A DNA stretch of 64,000 nucleotides from Streptomyces sp. TLI_146 (lineage in GTDB: Bacteria; Actinomycetota; Actinomycetes; Streptomycetales; Streptomycetaceae): contig NZ_PJMX01000002.1 in NCBI RefSeq assembly GCF_002846415.1, positions 140,642 to 204,641 of the forward strand, in the 5' to 3' direction. Made by a program: the position numbers and the translations under genes. A model generated the notes under the pieces. That model was not told the DNA's origin. It searched no databases and saw nothing but the letters and a program-made list of their open reading frames with translations. Shown here piece after piece: positions 9,099 through 16,780 of this stretch (its first letter is position 1; the number at the start of each line of letters is the position of its first letter).

Positions 9099-9190
9099 CA
9101 GGGCCCACCGGACGCAACCGGCCGGGCTGCCCGTACGACGTGGCTCGCGCGTCGTGACTTCCGTGTCGTTTCTAGGAGATTGATCAGGCC

Positions 9191-10672
9191 ATGGCGGAAT
9201 CGTTGACCAGGGCGCCCGCGCGGTTGGGGTGGCAGCTGGCACTGTTGGGCTTCTCGCAGTTGATCATCGCGGTCGACTACAACATCGTGTACGTAGCGCT
9301 CCCCGACATCGGTAAGGACCTGGGCTTCTCCGCCCAGTCACTGCAGTGGGTGGTCTCGGCCTACGCCGTCGGCTACGGCGGTCTGCTGCTCCTGGGCGGC
9401 CGGATGGTCGACCGGCTCGGCGCCAGGCGCGTATGGCTGACAGCCATGGTGATCTACGGACTCTCGTCGCTGGCGGGCGGACTGGCCACCAACCCGGGCA
9501 CCCTCATCACCGCCCGCGCGGTCCAGGGCATGGGCGGAGCGCTCCTCTTCCCGGCCACCCTCACCCTCATCTTCATCGGCTTCCCCGAAGGCCCGCAGCG
9601 CAACAAGGCGCTGTCGGTGTGGGGTGCCATCGGCGGCGGCGGTCTGGCCGCGGGCTCGGTCCTCGGCGGTCTGTTCACCGACTGGTGGGGCTGGTCGTCG
9701 GTGCTCTTCGTGAACGTCCCGCTCACCGCGATCGCGCTGGTGGCCGGCCTGGTGCTGCTGAACGCCGACGGCCCGGCGCAGAAGGGCATCCGCGACTTCG
9801 ACGTCCCCGGCGCGCTGCTGGCCACCGCGGGCTCCTCGCTCATCGTCTTCGGTCTCGCCTCCGGCCCCGACAAGGGCTGGACCTCCTTCCAGTCCCTGGG
9901 CACCGAGGCCATCGGCGCGGCCCTGCTCCTCGCCTTCTTCATCGTCGAGGCACGCACCTCCTCCCCGCTGCTGCCGCTGCGTCTGCTGAAGGTGCGCACC
10001 CTGTCGGTGACGATGGTGGTGGCCTGCCTGTTCATGGCGACGCTGTCGACCGGCTACTACCTGCTGACGACCTACCTCCAGCCGGTCCTGGGCTACAGCC
10101 CCATCAAGGCGGGCCTCGTCTTCCTGCCGCTGTGCATCTTCTCGATGGCGGCCGGCCAGCTGACGGCGCCGCTGCTCACCAAGTACGGCCTGCGCAAGGT
10201 CTTCACCGGCACGCTCATCGTCAACGGCGCCGGCGTCGCGGTCACCGCGCTCGGCATGTCGGTCGGCGGCTCGGTCTGGGCCCTGATGCCCGGCATCTTC
10301 CTGTGGGGCCTGGGCGGCGGCGTCGGCTTCACCGTCACCTTCGCGGCGGCCGGCATGGGCATCTCCCCGCTGGAGCAGGGCGTGGCCTCCTCGGCGGTCT
10401 CCACCACCCAGCAGGTCGGCGGCGCCATGGGCCTCGCGGCGCTGGTGGCCGTCGCCAACCACGGCCTCGACTTCGACGGCGCGACCCCGCCGAGCGCGGG
10501 CGACATCGTCGACGGCCTCCAGCTCGCCGGTGTCATCGCCGGCGCCCTGGTCGCGGTCAGCGCCCTGGTCACCTTCTTCTTCCTGAAGGACCCGGCCCCG
10601 ACCCCGCTCGCGGCGGTCGCGGGCGACGGCGTGGACACCCCCGCCGAGGAGCCGGTGACGACCGCCTCCTGA
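9191..10672 (+). CDS. MFS drug exporter, DHA2 family (14 TM segments)
   Basis: A 493-residue, highly hydrophobic transporter expected in the cytoplasmic membrane, exporting substrate by proton antiport. Motif A appears as GGRMVDRLGARRVW near residues 60-75 and a motif-C-like glycine helix as GGGGLAAGSVLGG near 150; DWWGWSSVLFVNVP is typical of the QacA/EmrB group. Length and spacing fit the 14-helix class. It is transcribed away from the ccr operon and toward the TetR gene, the usual layout for self-resistance or export of the cluster product. The ribosome binding site is not clear: AGGAG lies 13 bp from the ATG. A terminator follows immediately. Confidence 0.93.
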   Translation: MAESLTRAPARLGWQLALLGFSQLIIAVDYNIVYVALPDIGKDLGFSAQSLQWVVSAYAVGYGGLLLLGGRMVDRLGARRVWLTAMVIYGLSSLAGGLATNPGTLITARAVQGMGGALLFPATLTLIFIGFPEGPQRNKALSVWGAIGGGGLAAGSVLGGLFTDWWGWSSVLFVNVPLTAIALVAGLVLLNADGPAQKGIRDFDVPGALLATAGSSLIVFGLASGPDKGWTSFQSLGTEAIGAALLLAFFIVEARTSSPLLPLRLLKVRTLSVTMVVACLFMATLSTGYYLLTTYLQPVLGYSPIKAGLVFLPLCIFSMAAGQLTAPLLTKYGLRKVFTGTLIVNGAGVAVTALGMSVGGSVWALMPGIFLWGLGGGVGFTVTFAAAGMGISPLEQGVASSAVSTTQQVGGAMGLAALVAVANHGLDFDGATPPSAGDIVDGLQLAGVIAGALVAVSALVTFFFLKDPAPTPLAAVAGDGVDTPAEEPVTTAS

Positions 10673-10682
10673 CCCACCCCGC

Positions 10683-10709
10683 GGGGGCCGGGCGTGAAGC
10701 CCGGCCCCC
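10683..10709 (+). terminator. Hairpin terminator of the exporter gene
   Basis: A perfect 11-bp GC-rich stem (10683-10693 with 10699-10709) with a GTGAA loop, beginning 10 bp after the exporter stop codon. Confidence 0.7.
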
Positions 10710-10762
10710 GCCCCGGAACCTCGTGGCCCTACCGGTCCCCCGCCCAACGGCCGCGAGACACA

Positions 10763-10805
10763 AGAGGATCCGGCCGAGGAACCCATCTCCTCGGCCGGAT
10801 CCTCT
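10763..10805. terminator. Bidirectional terminator between convergent exporter and TetR genes
   Basis: A perfect 18-bp stem (10763-10780 with 10788-10805) with a 7-nt loop, located between two convergent genes. Confidence 0.8.
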
Positions 10806-10915
10806 GCTGTGTGCTGTGTGCGAGCGGGCCCCGACGCCGGGGCCCGCTCGCCGACTCCACCGGTTCCGCCGGGCCCCGGCTCAAACCGCCAGACCGTCAG
10901 ACCGTAAACCCGGCC

Positions 10916-11641
10916 TCAGACCCCGCTGGCCACCGGCACCGGAAGCCCCAGCGACGCGGTGAGGTCGAGGAGTTCCTGGTGGTACAGCTTGGCGGGGTCG
11001 ACGATCTGCGACCGCAGATGCCCGTACACCTCCAGGGCGACCAGCCCGTGCATCCGGCCCCAGATCCGCAGCGCCAGCGCCAGCGCCGCGGGCGAGAGCT
11101 CCGGTTCCTGCTCGTGCAGCGCGTCGGTCAGGTCCGGCTGGAAGTCCTCCCAGGCGTGCTCCTCACCGGAGTGGGCGGCGGCCGCGTACGGCCAGGCCGC
11201 GGCGACCAGCTGGCTCAGCAGCATGCACACCCGCAGCTCCGCCTCGGAGGCCGGGCTGCCCTCCGGCATCCGGTACCCGGGCACCGGGTCCCCGTACACC
11301 AGCTGGAACTCCTCGGGATGGCCGATCGCCCACTGCCGGTAGGCGTGGCCGTGCGCGAGGATCCGCTGCGCGGTGTCCTGCTCGGGCACCTGCTCGTGCG
11401 CGGCCTCCAGGGCGTCGGCGAGCGAGGTGTACACGTCGGTGATCAGCGCGTTGATGAGCGCGTCACGCGTGTCGTAGTAGCTGTAGATGGCACCCGCGGT
11501 CATGCCCATGTCCCGGGCGATGGCGCGCAGAGACAACGCCGCGGCGCCGGTGGCGGCCATGTGCTTGAGCGCGGTGGCCTTGATCTCCGCAGCCGTCTCG
11601 GCCCGAAGCCTTTCGCGGCGGCTCAGTGTCGGTTGTCCCAT
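10916..11641 (-). CDS. TetR/AcrR-family repressor with WHG-type C-terminal domain
   Basis: A 241-residue regulator. The N-terminal helix-turn-helix is LRAIARDMGMTAGAIYSYYD (residues about 38-57), and the ligand-binding domain contains WGRMHGLVALEVYGHL, the signature of the WHG subgroup. The start at 11641 gives the usual N-terminus (MGQPTLSRRERLRAET) with AAGGTG 8 bp upstream; an alternative ATG at 11665 has GGGAG 4 bp upstream. It is convergent with the exporter, and the dyad at 9073-9098 in front of the exporter is its likely target. A terminator at 11711-11748 separates it from the acyltransferase gene upstream, so it probably has its own promoter between 11642 and 11710. Confidence 0.9.
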   Translation of the reverse strand: MGQPTLSRRERLRAETAAEIKATALKHMAATGAAALSLRAIARDMGMTAGAIYSYYDTRDALINALITDVYTSLADALEAAHEQVPEQDTAQRILAHGHAYRQWAIGHPEEFQLVYGDPVPGYRMPEGSPASEAELRVCMLLSQLVAAAWPYAAAAHSGEEHAWEDFQPDLTDALHEQEPELSPAALALALRIWGRMHGLVALEVYGHLRSQIVDPAKLYHQELLDLTASLGLPVPVASGV

Positions 11642-11710
11642 GAAATGCACCTTACCGTGCGCCATACCACTCCCATACGGCCAGTTCCGGGCGGGCGTAC
11701 AGCGGAAAAC

Positions 11711-11748
11711 GGGCATTGCGCCGGGTCGGGTGACCCGGCGCAATGCCC
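11711..11748 (-). terminator. Hairpin terminator of the acyltransferase gene
   Basis: A perfect 17-bp stem (11711-11727 with 11732-11748) closed by a 4-nt GGGT loop, about 50 bp after the stop of the acyltransferase gene. Confidence 0.8.
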
Positions 11749-11798
11749 ATGCGAGGACGGCCTCGCGGATGTGTTCACCGGCCTCCGGGGCCGGGCCC

Positions 11799-12956
11799 TC
11801 AGCGCCGGACCGGCTCGGCGGCCCGCTCGGCACCGGCCCGCGTCCCGGCGGCGCCGGACTGCGGGCGCCGCGGCCGGGCGAACGCCCGCATCACGGGCAT
11901 CTCCACCAGCCGGAACGTCGCCCACGACAGCACCACGACCACGGCCAGGGCCAGCGCGATGAAGCCGACCGTGCCGGACGTGGACAGCGGCTGGTGCTTC
12001 TGGAAGAGGTGGCCGAGCCACATGAGCACCAGGAAGTGCCAGAGGTAGAAGGCGAAGGAGATCTCGCCCAGCCACACCATCGCCTTGCTGCGGAACGGCG
12101 ACCACTGACCGCCCAGGTCCGCCCGCGTCGCCGACGCGATCAGCAGACCGAACGGCAGCCCCGTGCAGGCGGCCAGGCTGTACTCGTACGGCACCTGGGT
12201 GGACAGCCAGTACCCGCCGACCGCCAGCAGCATGGCCGCGGGCAGCGGCAGCCGGAAGAGCCGTCCCTCGCGCACCATCCGGGCCAGCAGGATGCCGAGG
12301 AGGAAGTCGAGGGTGCGCACCGGCGGGAAGCCGTTGATGAACCACAGCTCGGTGGCGCTCACCGGCATGCCCGGGCTCGGCGCCTCGTCGGGCAGCACGA
12401 CGTCGGCCAGCGAGGGGATCAGGGTGATCGCCACGACGGTCCCGGCCACGGCCGCCCACAGCCGCTGCGCCGGTATCCGGTTCACCAGCCGGATCAGGAA
12501 CGGGAAGCAGGCGTAGAAGAACGCCTCCGCGCACAGCGACCAGGAGACCGGGTTGACACCCCACCAGGTGGTGAAGCGCCAGTCCCAGTCGTGGACCAGG
12601 AAAACGTTGGCGATGGTGACTCCGGTGCCCGGGGAGGTCCCCAGCCACACCAGCAGGAAGATGCCGGCCGTCACCGTCAGCAGGTGATTGGGGAACACCT
12701 TGAAGAAACGCCGCCGCCAGAAGCCGGTCAGGGTGTCGCCCGGCCGCGCCGCCCAGGTCAGCACGAAACCGCTGAGCACGAAGAAGAAGGTGACACCGGC
12801 CCAGCCACCCTGGTCGAAGAGGCGGTGGTACGTCTTGGCGATGTCGGGGTCGGCGAACGGGGCCAGGGCGCCGATGTGGAACGCGGCCACCAGGACCGCG
12901 GCAATGATCCTCATCCCCGTGAGTGACGGCAGGGAACTCCCCCGTGGGGTGCTCAT
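11799..12956 (-). CDS. Integral-membrane O-acyltransferase (acyltransferase 3, OafA/YrhL type)
   Basis: A 385-residue protein with about ten hydrophobic helices. It has the family features: an N-terminal LTGMRIIAAVLVAAFHIG with the conserved Arg and His, GVTFFFVLSGFVLTW in the second helix, SWSLCAEAFFYACFPF and a late LGEISFAFYLWHF. Members transfer acyl groups to sugars, lipids or polyketides at the membrane. ATG 12956 is chosen because AGGAGG lies 10 bp upstream; reading further upstream enters a repeat array that encodes Pro/Arg-rich nonsense. It is downstream of the P450 gene on the same strand, so acylation of the polyketide is plausible, but a cell-envelope role cannot be excluded. Confidence 0.9.
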   Translation of the reverse strand: MSTPRGSSLPSLTGMRIIAAVLVAAFHIGALAPFADPDIAKTYHRLFDQGGWAGVTFFFVLSGFVLTWAARPGDTLTGFWRRRFFKVFPNHLLTVTAGIFLLVWLGTSPGTGVTIANVFLVHDWDWRFTTWWGVNPVSWSLCAEAFFYACFPFLIRLVNRIPAQRLWAAVAGTVVAITLIPSLADVVLPDEAPSPGMPVSATELWFINGFPPVRTLDFLLGILLARMVREGRLFRLPLPAAMLLAVGGYWLSTQVPYEYSLAACTGLPFGLLIASATRADLGGQWSPFRSKAMVWLGEISFAFYLWHFLVLMWLGHLFQKHQPLSTSGTVGFIALALAVVVVLSWATFRLVEMPVMRAFARPRRPQSGAAGTRAGAERAAEPVRR

Positions 12957-13034
12957 CTCGGTGTTTCCTCCTAGCTGGAGCGGCGCTGCCGGTCTCGCCC
13001 ATGGCGACGCCCGGCGACCCGGCGGCGCCGGGCG

Positions 13035-13151
13035 ACGAAAAGGCCCTCGGGGGTACGAAAAGGCCCTGGGGGTACGAAAAGGCCCTCGGGGCGACGAAAG
13101 GCCCTCGGGGGGCCAAAAATCCCTCGGGGGGCACGAAAAGCCCCGGGCGCC
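13035..13151. repeat. Short tandem (minisatellite-like) array, about six units of 18-21 bp
   Basis: Units begin near 13035, 13055, 13074, 13094, 13115 and 13133, with consensus ACGAAAAGGCCCTCGGGGGT. Units 1-4 are nearly identical and units 5-6 are degraded. The array lies in the 364-bp gap between the P450 and acyltransferase genes and interrupts what would otherwise be a polycistronic junction. Confidence 0.85.
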
Positions 13152-13320
13152 GACACCGGGCCGGGCGGCGCAGGGCCCGGTGCCGGCGGATGCTTCCTGA
13201 CCGGCCGGGCCGCGGCGGGGGAGACGCGGGCCGGCCAGTCCGGGAGCACCCGCCGACACCGGGCCCTGACGCGGTGGCCAGGTGTGACGACCGGGGTGGG
13301 GGTGCGGGGGTGCCGGAGTC

Positions 13321-14625
13321 TCAGGGGCGGTCGGCGGCAACCGGGTTGAGCTGCGGGTCCCACTCCACCAGCAGGTTCTGCGGCCCGCGGAAGGAGGTGT
13401 TGGGCAGGTAGGTGATCTCCTGGTCCTCGACGAGACGCATGTGCGGCAGGCGACGCGCCAGCTCCTCGATGAAGATGCGCATCTCCTGACGGGCGAGGGT
13501 CGCGCCCATGCAGGCGTGCGCGCCGAAGCCGAACGTCATGTGCCGGTTGGGACGGTCACGGTCGATGTCGAAGGACTCCGGGTCCTCGAAGACCGCCTCG
13601 TCATGGTTGGCCGAGGACGTGATCATCATGACGCGGCCGCCGGCCGGGATGGTCACCCCGCCGACCGTGGTCTCCTTGACGGCGAGGCGGCGCCAGGCGG
13701 CCACCGAGCCGTCATAGCGCAGCGACTCCTCCACGGCCTTGGGAACCAGCGCCGGGTCGGCGCACACCCGCGCCCACGTCTCGGGGTTCTCCAGCAGCGC
13801 GCGCATCGCGTTGCCGCTGGCGTTGGTGGTGGTCTCGTGCGCGGCGACCAGACCGGCCAGCGCCGTGGTCTGGAGCTCGTTGTCACCGAAGAGGCCGGGC
13901 TTGCTCTGGCTCTCGCGGATGATGTGCGGCAGCCAGCCCGGCGAGTCGGGGTTCTGCTTGATCTTCTCGACGAGCTCGCCGGTGAACTCCCAGTACCGGC
14001 CCAGGTTCGAGGCGACCTGCTTCTGCTCCTCGGCGGAGGGCCGCCCGTACATGAACACCGTCTGGTCCAGCGTGAACTGACGGCACGCCGCGATGTCCTC
14101 GTCGGGGATCCCCATGAAGATCAGCGCGATGGTGATGGGCGCCTCCTGGAAGAGGTCCGCCATCAGGTCGGCGCGGCCCTTCTTCACGAACGTGTCGACG
14201 TAACGTCCGACCAGCTCCTGGATACGCGGAAGAAGCGCCTCGACCTCCTTGCCCTTGAACGGGTCCTGGTGCGCCCTGCGGCGCTCACGGTGGGAGTCAC
14301 CGTCCTCGTTGACCAGCGCGAGCCCCGGGTTGAACCCGTGCTGCACCAGGATCCCGATCGTCTCCTCGGTGGAGGGCGTGATCTGGTCGAGGGTGATGGA
14401 GGCCGAGAACGTCTCGGTGTCCTTGAAGATCTCCTTGACGTCGTCGTACCGCGTGACGACCCAGTAATCCAATTCAGGGCTGTAGAAGACCGGTTCCTCG
14501 GTACGCGCCTCGGCCATCGAGACGCCCGGATGAGCCTGGTACTCGGCTCCGAACGGATCGAAACCGGCGGCCAGCCCGGTCACCGGGCAACCGGTCGGGC
14601 TCTGGAGTTCTGGACTGGTGGTCAT
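13321..14625 (-). CDS. Cytochrome P450
   Basis: A 434-residue class I bacterial P450. The heme-binding loop is FGFGAHACMG with the Cys ligand near residue 370; the I-helix oxygen-activation motif is AAHETT near 262 (His-Glu in place of the more common Gly-Asp); the K-helix ExxR is in EESLRYD near 299. The ATG is preceded by GAGGGGAAG. It lies 245 bp after an FprA-type reductase gene on the same strand, and a terminator sits between them, so the two may be transcribed separately. It probably hydroxylates or epoxidises the polyketide. No ferredoxin gene is visible beside it. A copy of the TAGGGGTGG motif lies about 110 bp upstream of the start. Confidence 0.94.
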   Translation of the reverse strand: MTTSPELQSPTGCPVTGLAAGFDPFGAEYQAHPGVSMAEARTEEPVFYSPELDYWVVTRYDDVKEIFKDTETFSASITLDQITPSTEETIGILVQHGFNPGLALVNEDGDSHRERRRAHQDPFKGKEVEALLPRIQELVGRYVDTFVKKGRADLMADLFQEAPITIALIFMGIPDEDIAACRQFTLDQTVFMYGRPSAEEQKQVASNLGRYWEFTGELVEKIKQNPDSPGWLPHIIRESQSKPGLFGDNELQTTALAGLVAAHETTTNASGNAMRALLENPETWARVCADPALVPKAVEESLRYDGSVAAWRRLAVKETTVGGVTIPAGGRVMMITSSANHDEAVFEDPESFDIDRDRPNRHMTFGFGAHACMGATLARQEMRIFIEELARRLPHMRLVEDQEITYLPNTSFRGPQNLLVEWDPQLNPVAADRP

Positions 14626-14799
14626 GCACTTCCCCTCGAAAACCGAGCGACGGGCTCGGGCTGTTCAATCCGGGCGCTGGCCGTGACATTACGAGCCCAC
14701 CGAGGGCGCTCCAACCCTTAATGTGACCGCCTCCACCCCTATCGGGGGCGGGGTATTGGGGGTACGGGGGAGGCGGCGAGCCCGCCCGGCGAGACGGCA

Positions 14800-14827
14800 T
14801 CGGCCCCCGCCTTCGGGCGGGGGCCGA
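14800..14827 (-). terminator. UUCG-loop hairpin terminator of the reductase gene
   Basis: A perfect 12-bp stem (14800-14811 with 14816-14827) closed by the stable TTCG loop, about 45 bp after the reductase stop codon. Confidence 0.78.
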
Positions 14828-14870
14828 CGCAGGTCGCGGTGCGGGTGCGGGTGTGTGCGTGTGCGTGTGC

Positions 14871-16232
14871 TCAGACGCCGCTGGCGCGGAGCATGTCCTC
14901 GCGCTCGACGATCTTGACGCGTTCGCGGCCCTGGGGCTCGCCGAGTGCTTTCTCGGCGGCGTCGAGGCGGTGCCAGCCTTCCCAGGTGGTCCAGCGCACG
15001 CCGCGTTGGGTGAGGAAGGCGTCGACGGCTTCCGGCTGCGGTGCGGAGGGGTTGCGCAGGCGGCCGTGGGCGTGGTCGTCGAGGAGGTTGGCGACGGTTT
15101 CGTTGGCGTCGCCTTTGGTGTGGCCGATGAGGCCGATGGGGCCGCGCCGGATCCACCCGGTGACGTAGGTGGAGGGGAGGTGGTTGCCGGCTTCGATGAC
15201 ACGCCCGCCGTCGTTGGGGACGGTTCCGGAGTCGATGTCCCAGGGCAGCTTGGGGAGTTCGTCGGAGAGATAGCCGACGGCCCGGTAGACGCCTTGGATG
15301 TCCCAGTCGTGGAATTCGCCGGTGCCGTGGACGTTGCCGGTGCCGTCGAGGCGGGTGCGTTCGGTGCGCAGGCCGACAACCGTGCCGTCCTCGCCGAGGA
15401 TCTCGGTAGGCGACTCGAAGAAGTGCAGGAACAGCTTGTGCGGCCGTTCACCGACGTCGCGGATGGCCCAGTTCTCCAGGGTCTTGGCGACCATGTCGGC
15501 TTGCTTGTTGGAGCGGCGGGTGGCGATGGAGCCGTCGTCGTAGTCGATGTCCTCGGGGTCGACGATGACCTCGATGGTGGGAGAGTGGTCCAGCTCGCGC
15601 AGCTCCATCGGGCTGAACTTGGCCTGGGCGGGCCCGCGGCGGCCGAAGACATGGATCTCACGCGCCCGGTTGGCCTTGAGACCGTCGTAGACATTCGCCG
15701 GGATCTCGGTGGGCAGGAGTTCGTCGGCGGTCTTGGCGAGGATCCGGGCCACGTCCAGGGCGACGTTGCCGACACCGAGCACGGCGACCTTGTCCGCGTG
15801 CAGCGGCCAGGTACGCGGCGCGTCGGGGTGCCCGTCGTACCAGGACACGAAGTCGGCGGCGCCATAGGAACCGTCCAGCTCAATGCCGGGAATGTCGAGC
15901 GCCCGGTCGGCGTCGGCACCGGTGGAGAAGATCACCGCGTCATAGAACTCATGCAGCTCATCGAGGCTGATGTCACCGGGGTAGTCCACATTGCCGAACA
16001 GCCGGATCTGCGGCTTGTCCAGCACCTGGTGCAGGGCGGAGACGATGCCCTTGATACGGGGATGGTCGGGAGCGACCCCGTAACGGATCAGCCCGAACGG
16101 CGCGGGCATCCGCTCGAACAGGTCGATGGAAACACCGGGGTCGGTGGCGGCCGCGGACTTCAACAGCGCATCCGCGGCATAGATCCCGGCGGGACCTGCG
16201 CCCACGATGGCTGTCCGCAGGGGGCGGGGCAT
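14871..16232 (-). CDS. FprA-type NADPH:ferredoxin reductase (adrenodoxin reductase-like)
   Basis: A 453-residue flavoprotein, close to the length of mycobacterial FprA. The FAD-binding motif AIVGAGPAGIYAADALL is at residues 7-23 and is followed by LPAPFGLIRYGVAPDH-like family sequence (here MPAPFGLIRYGVAPDHPRIK). The NADPH-binding motif VLGVGNVALDVARIL is near 150 and GRRGPAQAKFSPMELREL near 200. The start at 16232 is preceded by GAAGGGA; the 19 extra upstream codons lack family similarity. It would pass electrons from NADPH through a ferredoxin to the P450 encoded downstream. No ferredoxin is encoded between them. Confidence 0.93.
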   Translation of the reverse strand: MPRPLRTAIVGAGPAGIYAADALLKSAAATDPGVSIDLFERMPAPFGLIRYGVAPDHPRIKGIVSALHQVLDKPQIRLFGNVDYPGDISLDELHEFYDAVIFSTGADADRALDIPGIELDGSYGAADFVSWYDGHPDAPRTWPLHADKVAVLGVGNVALDVARILAKTADELLPTEIPANVYDGLKANRAREIHVFGRRGPAQAKFSPMELRELDHSPTIEVIVDPEDIDYDDGSIATRRSNKQADMVAKTLENWAIRDVGERPHKLFLHFFESPTEILGEDGTVVGLRTERTRLDGTGNVHGTGEFHDWDIQGVYRAVGYLSDELPKLPWDIDSGTVPNDGGRVIEAGNHLPSTYVTGWIRRGPIGLIGHTKGDANETVANLLDDHAHGRLRNPSAPQPEAVDAFLTQRGVRWTTWEGWHRLDAAEKALGEPQGRERVKIVEREDMLRASGV

Positions 16233-16508
16233 GACAGTTTCCCTTCGACCGACAAAGAACAACTCACCAGCCACCCTAAGAATGGGCAAACCTAGGTGAC
16301 TACCCCTGTTTCATGAGCCACAAGTGACACCAGTACGGGTGCGAGCTGGGGTACGGGCGCGCCCGACGACGCCGAGCGGGCTGTTGCGCAGAGCCGTTGG
16401 TTTGGGGGCGACCGCTGCACTGGCCACACCTACTACCCTGCGATGCAGGGCTACGCCAGCGGCATCGGCCGGGGCCCCAAGACGCGCTCCGACAACAACC
16501 TGCGCAAA

Positions 16509-16536
16509 AGGGGTGGGAACCAGGCTCCCCACCCCT
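16509..16536 (+). promoter_or_regulatory. Leader hairpin in front of a small gene
   Basis: AGGGGTGGG (16509-16517) pairs perfectly with CCCACCCCT (16528-16536). It ends only 3 bp before the ribosome binding site of the 56-codon gene at 16550, so it could affect initiation there or act as an upstream terminator. Confidence 0.45.
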
Positions 16537-16549
16537 GAGAGGAGACGCG

Positions 16550-16720
16550 ATGGGCGACCAACCTCCCCAGCACTACTCGCCCGAAGGCACCCCCCTGGGC
16601 CGCAGCGCGGACAACACCTGGTTCGGCCCCAGCTACTCCACCGAGAGTCCCCGAGCCGCCCGGCTGTGGTGGCGGATCAGGGACCTGCTGCACCGGCCGG
16701 TCAAGAACAGCGGCCGCTGA
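16550..16720 (+). CDS. Small hydrophilic protein, 56 residues, unrecognised
   Basis: An ATG with an excellent ribosome binding site (GAGAGGAG, 5 bp spacer) opens a 56-residue frame beginning MGDQPPQHYSPEGTP and ending RDLLHRPVKNSGR. The N-terminal half is rich in Pro, Ser and Gly and looks disordered; the C-terminal third (AARLWWRIRDLLHR) could form an amphipathic, membrane-seeking helix. There is no signal peptide and no known motif. It points toward the FG-GAP gene, convergently. The start signal is the main support for it being real. Confidence 0.5.
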   Translation: MGDQPPQHYSPEGTPLGRSADNTWFGPSYSTESPRAARLWWRIRDLLHRPVKNSGR

Positions 16721-16753
16721 GTACTCGTCAGGGTCGTTGCCCCGCTGCTCTGC

Positions 16754-16765
16754 CGGAGGCCTCCG
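16754..16765. repeat. Perfect 12-bp palindrome between convergent genes
   Basis: CGGAGGCCTCCG lies between the stop codons of the small gene and the FG-GAP gene. It is too short to be a strong terminator alone and no other structure was seen in the 60-bp gap. Confidence 0.5.
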
Positions 16766-16780
16766 TGGGCCGGTGGATGG

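Larger units (their letters stand above)
8674..9190. promoter_or_regulatory. Divergent intergenic region between ccr operon and MFS exporter
   Basis: This 517-bp region has no credible gene. It holds a nested dyad at 8872-8902 (CCCCTA ... GCCGCC-GG-GGCGGC ... TAGGGG), a smaller stem CCGGCAC/GTGCCGG at 8790-8810 in the presumed leader of ccr, a sigma70-like promoter at 9027-9057 facing the exporter, and an operator-like dyad at 9073-9098. Confidence 0.6.

Noticed and set aside
13035..13151. CRISPR-like array
   Set aside because: Units are directly abutting with no unique spacers, so it is a tandem repeat, not a CRISPR.
12957..13340. 128-residue N-terminal extension of the acyltransferase
   Set aside because: It is translated from the tandem repeat array, is Pro/Arg/Gly-rich, and a strong AGGAGG site marks ATG 12956.
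14836..14872. GT-rich run as a possible Z-DNA or repeat element
   Set aside because: It is short, irregular and overlaps the 3' end of the reductase gene; nothing suggests a special function.
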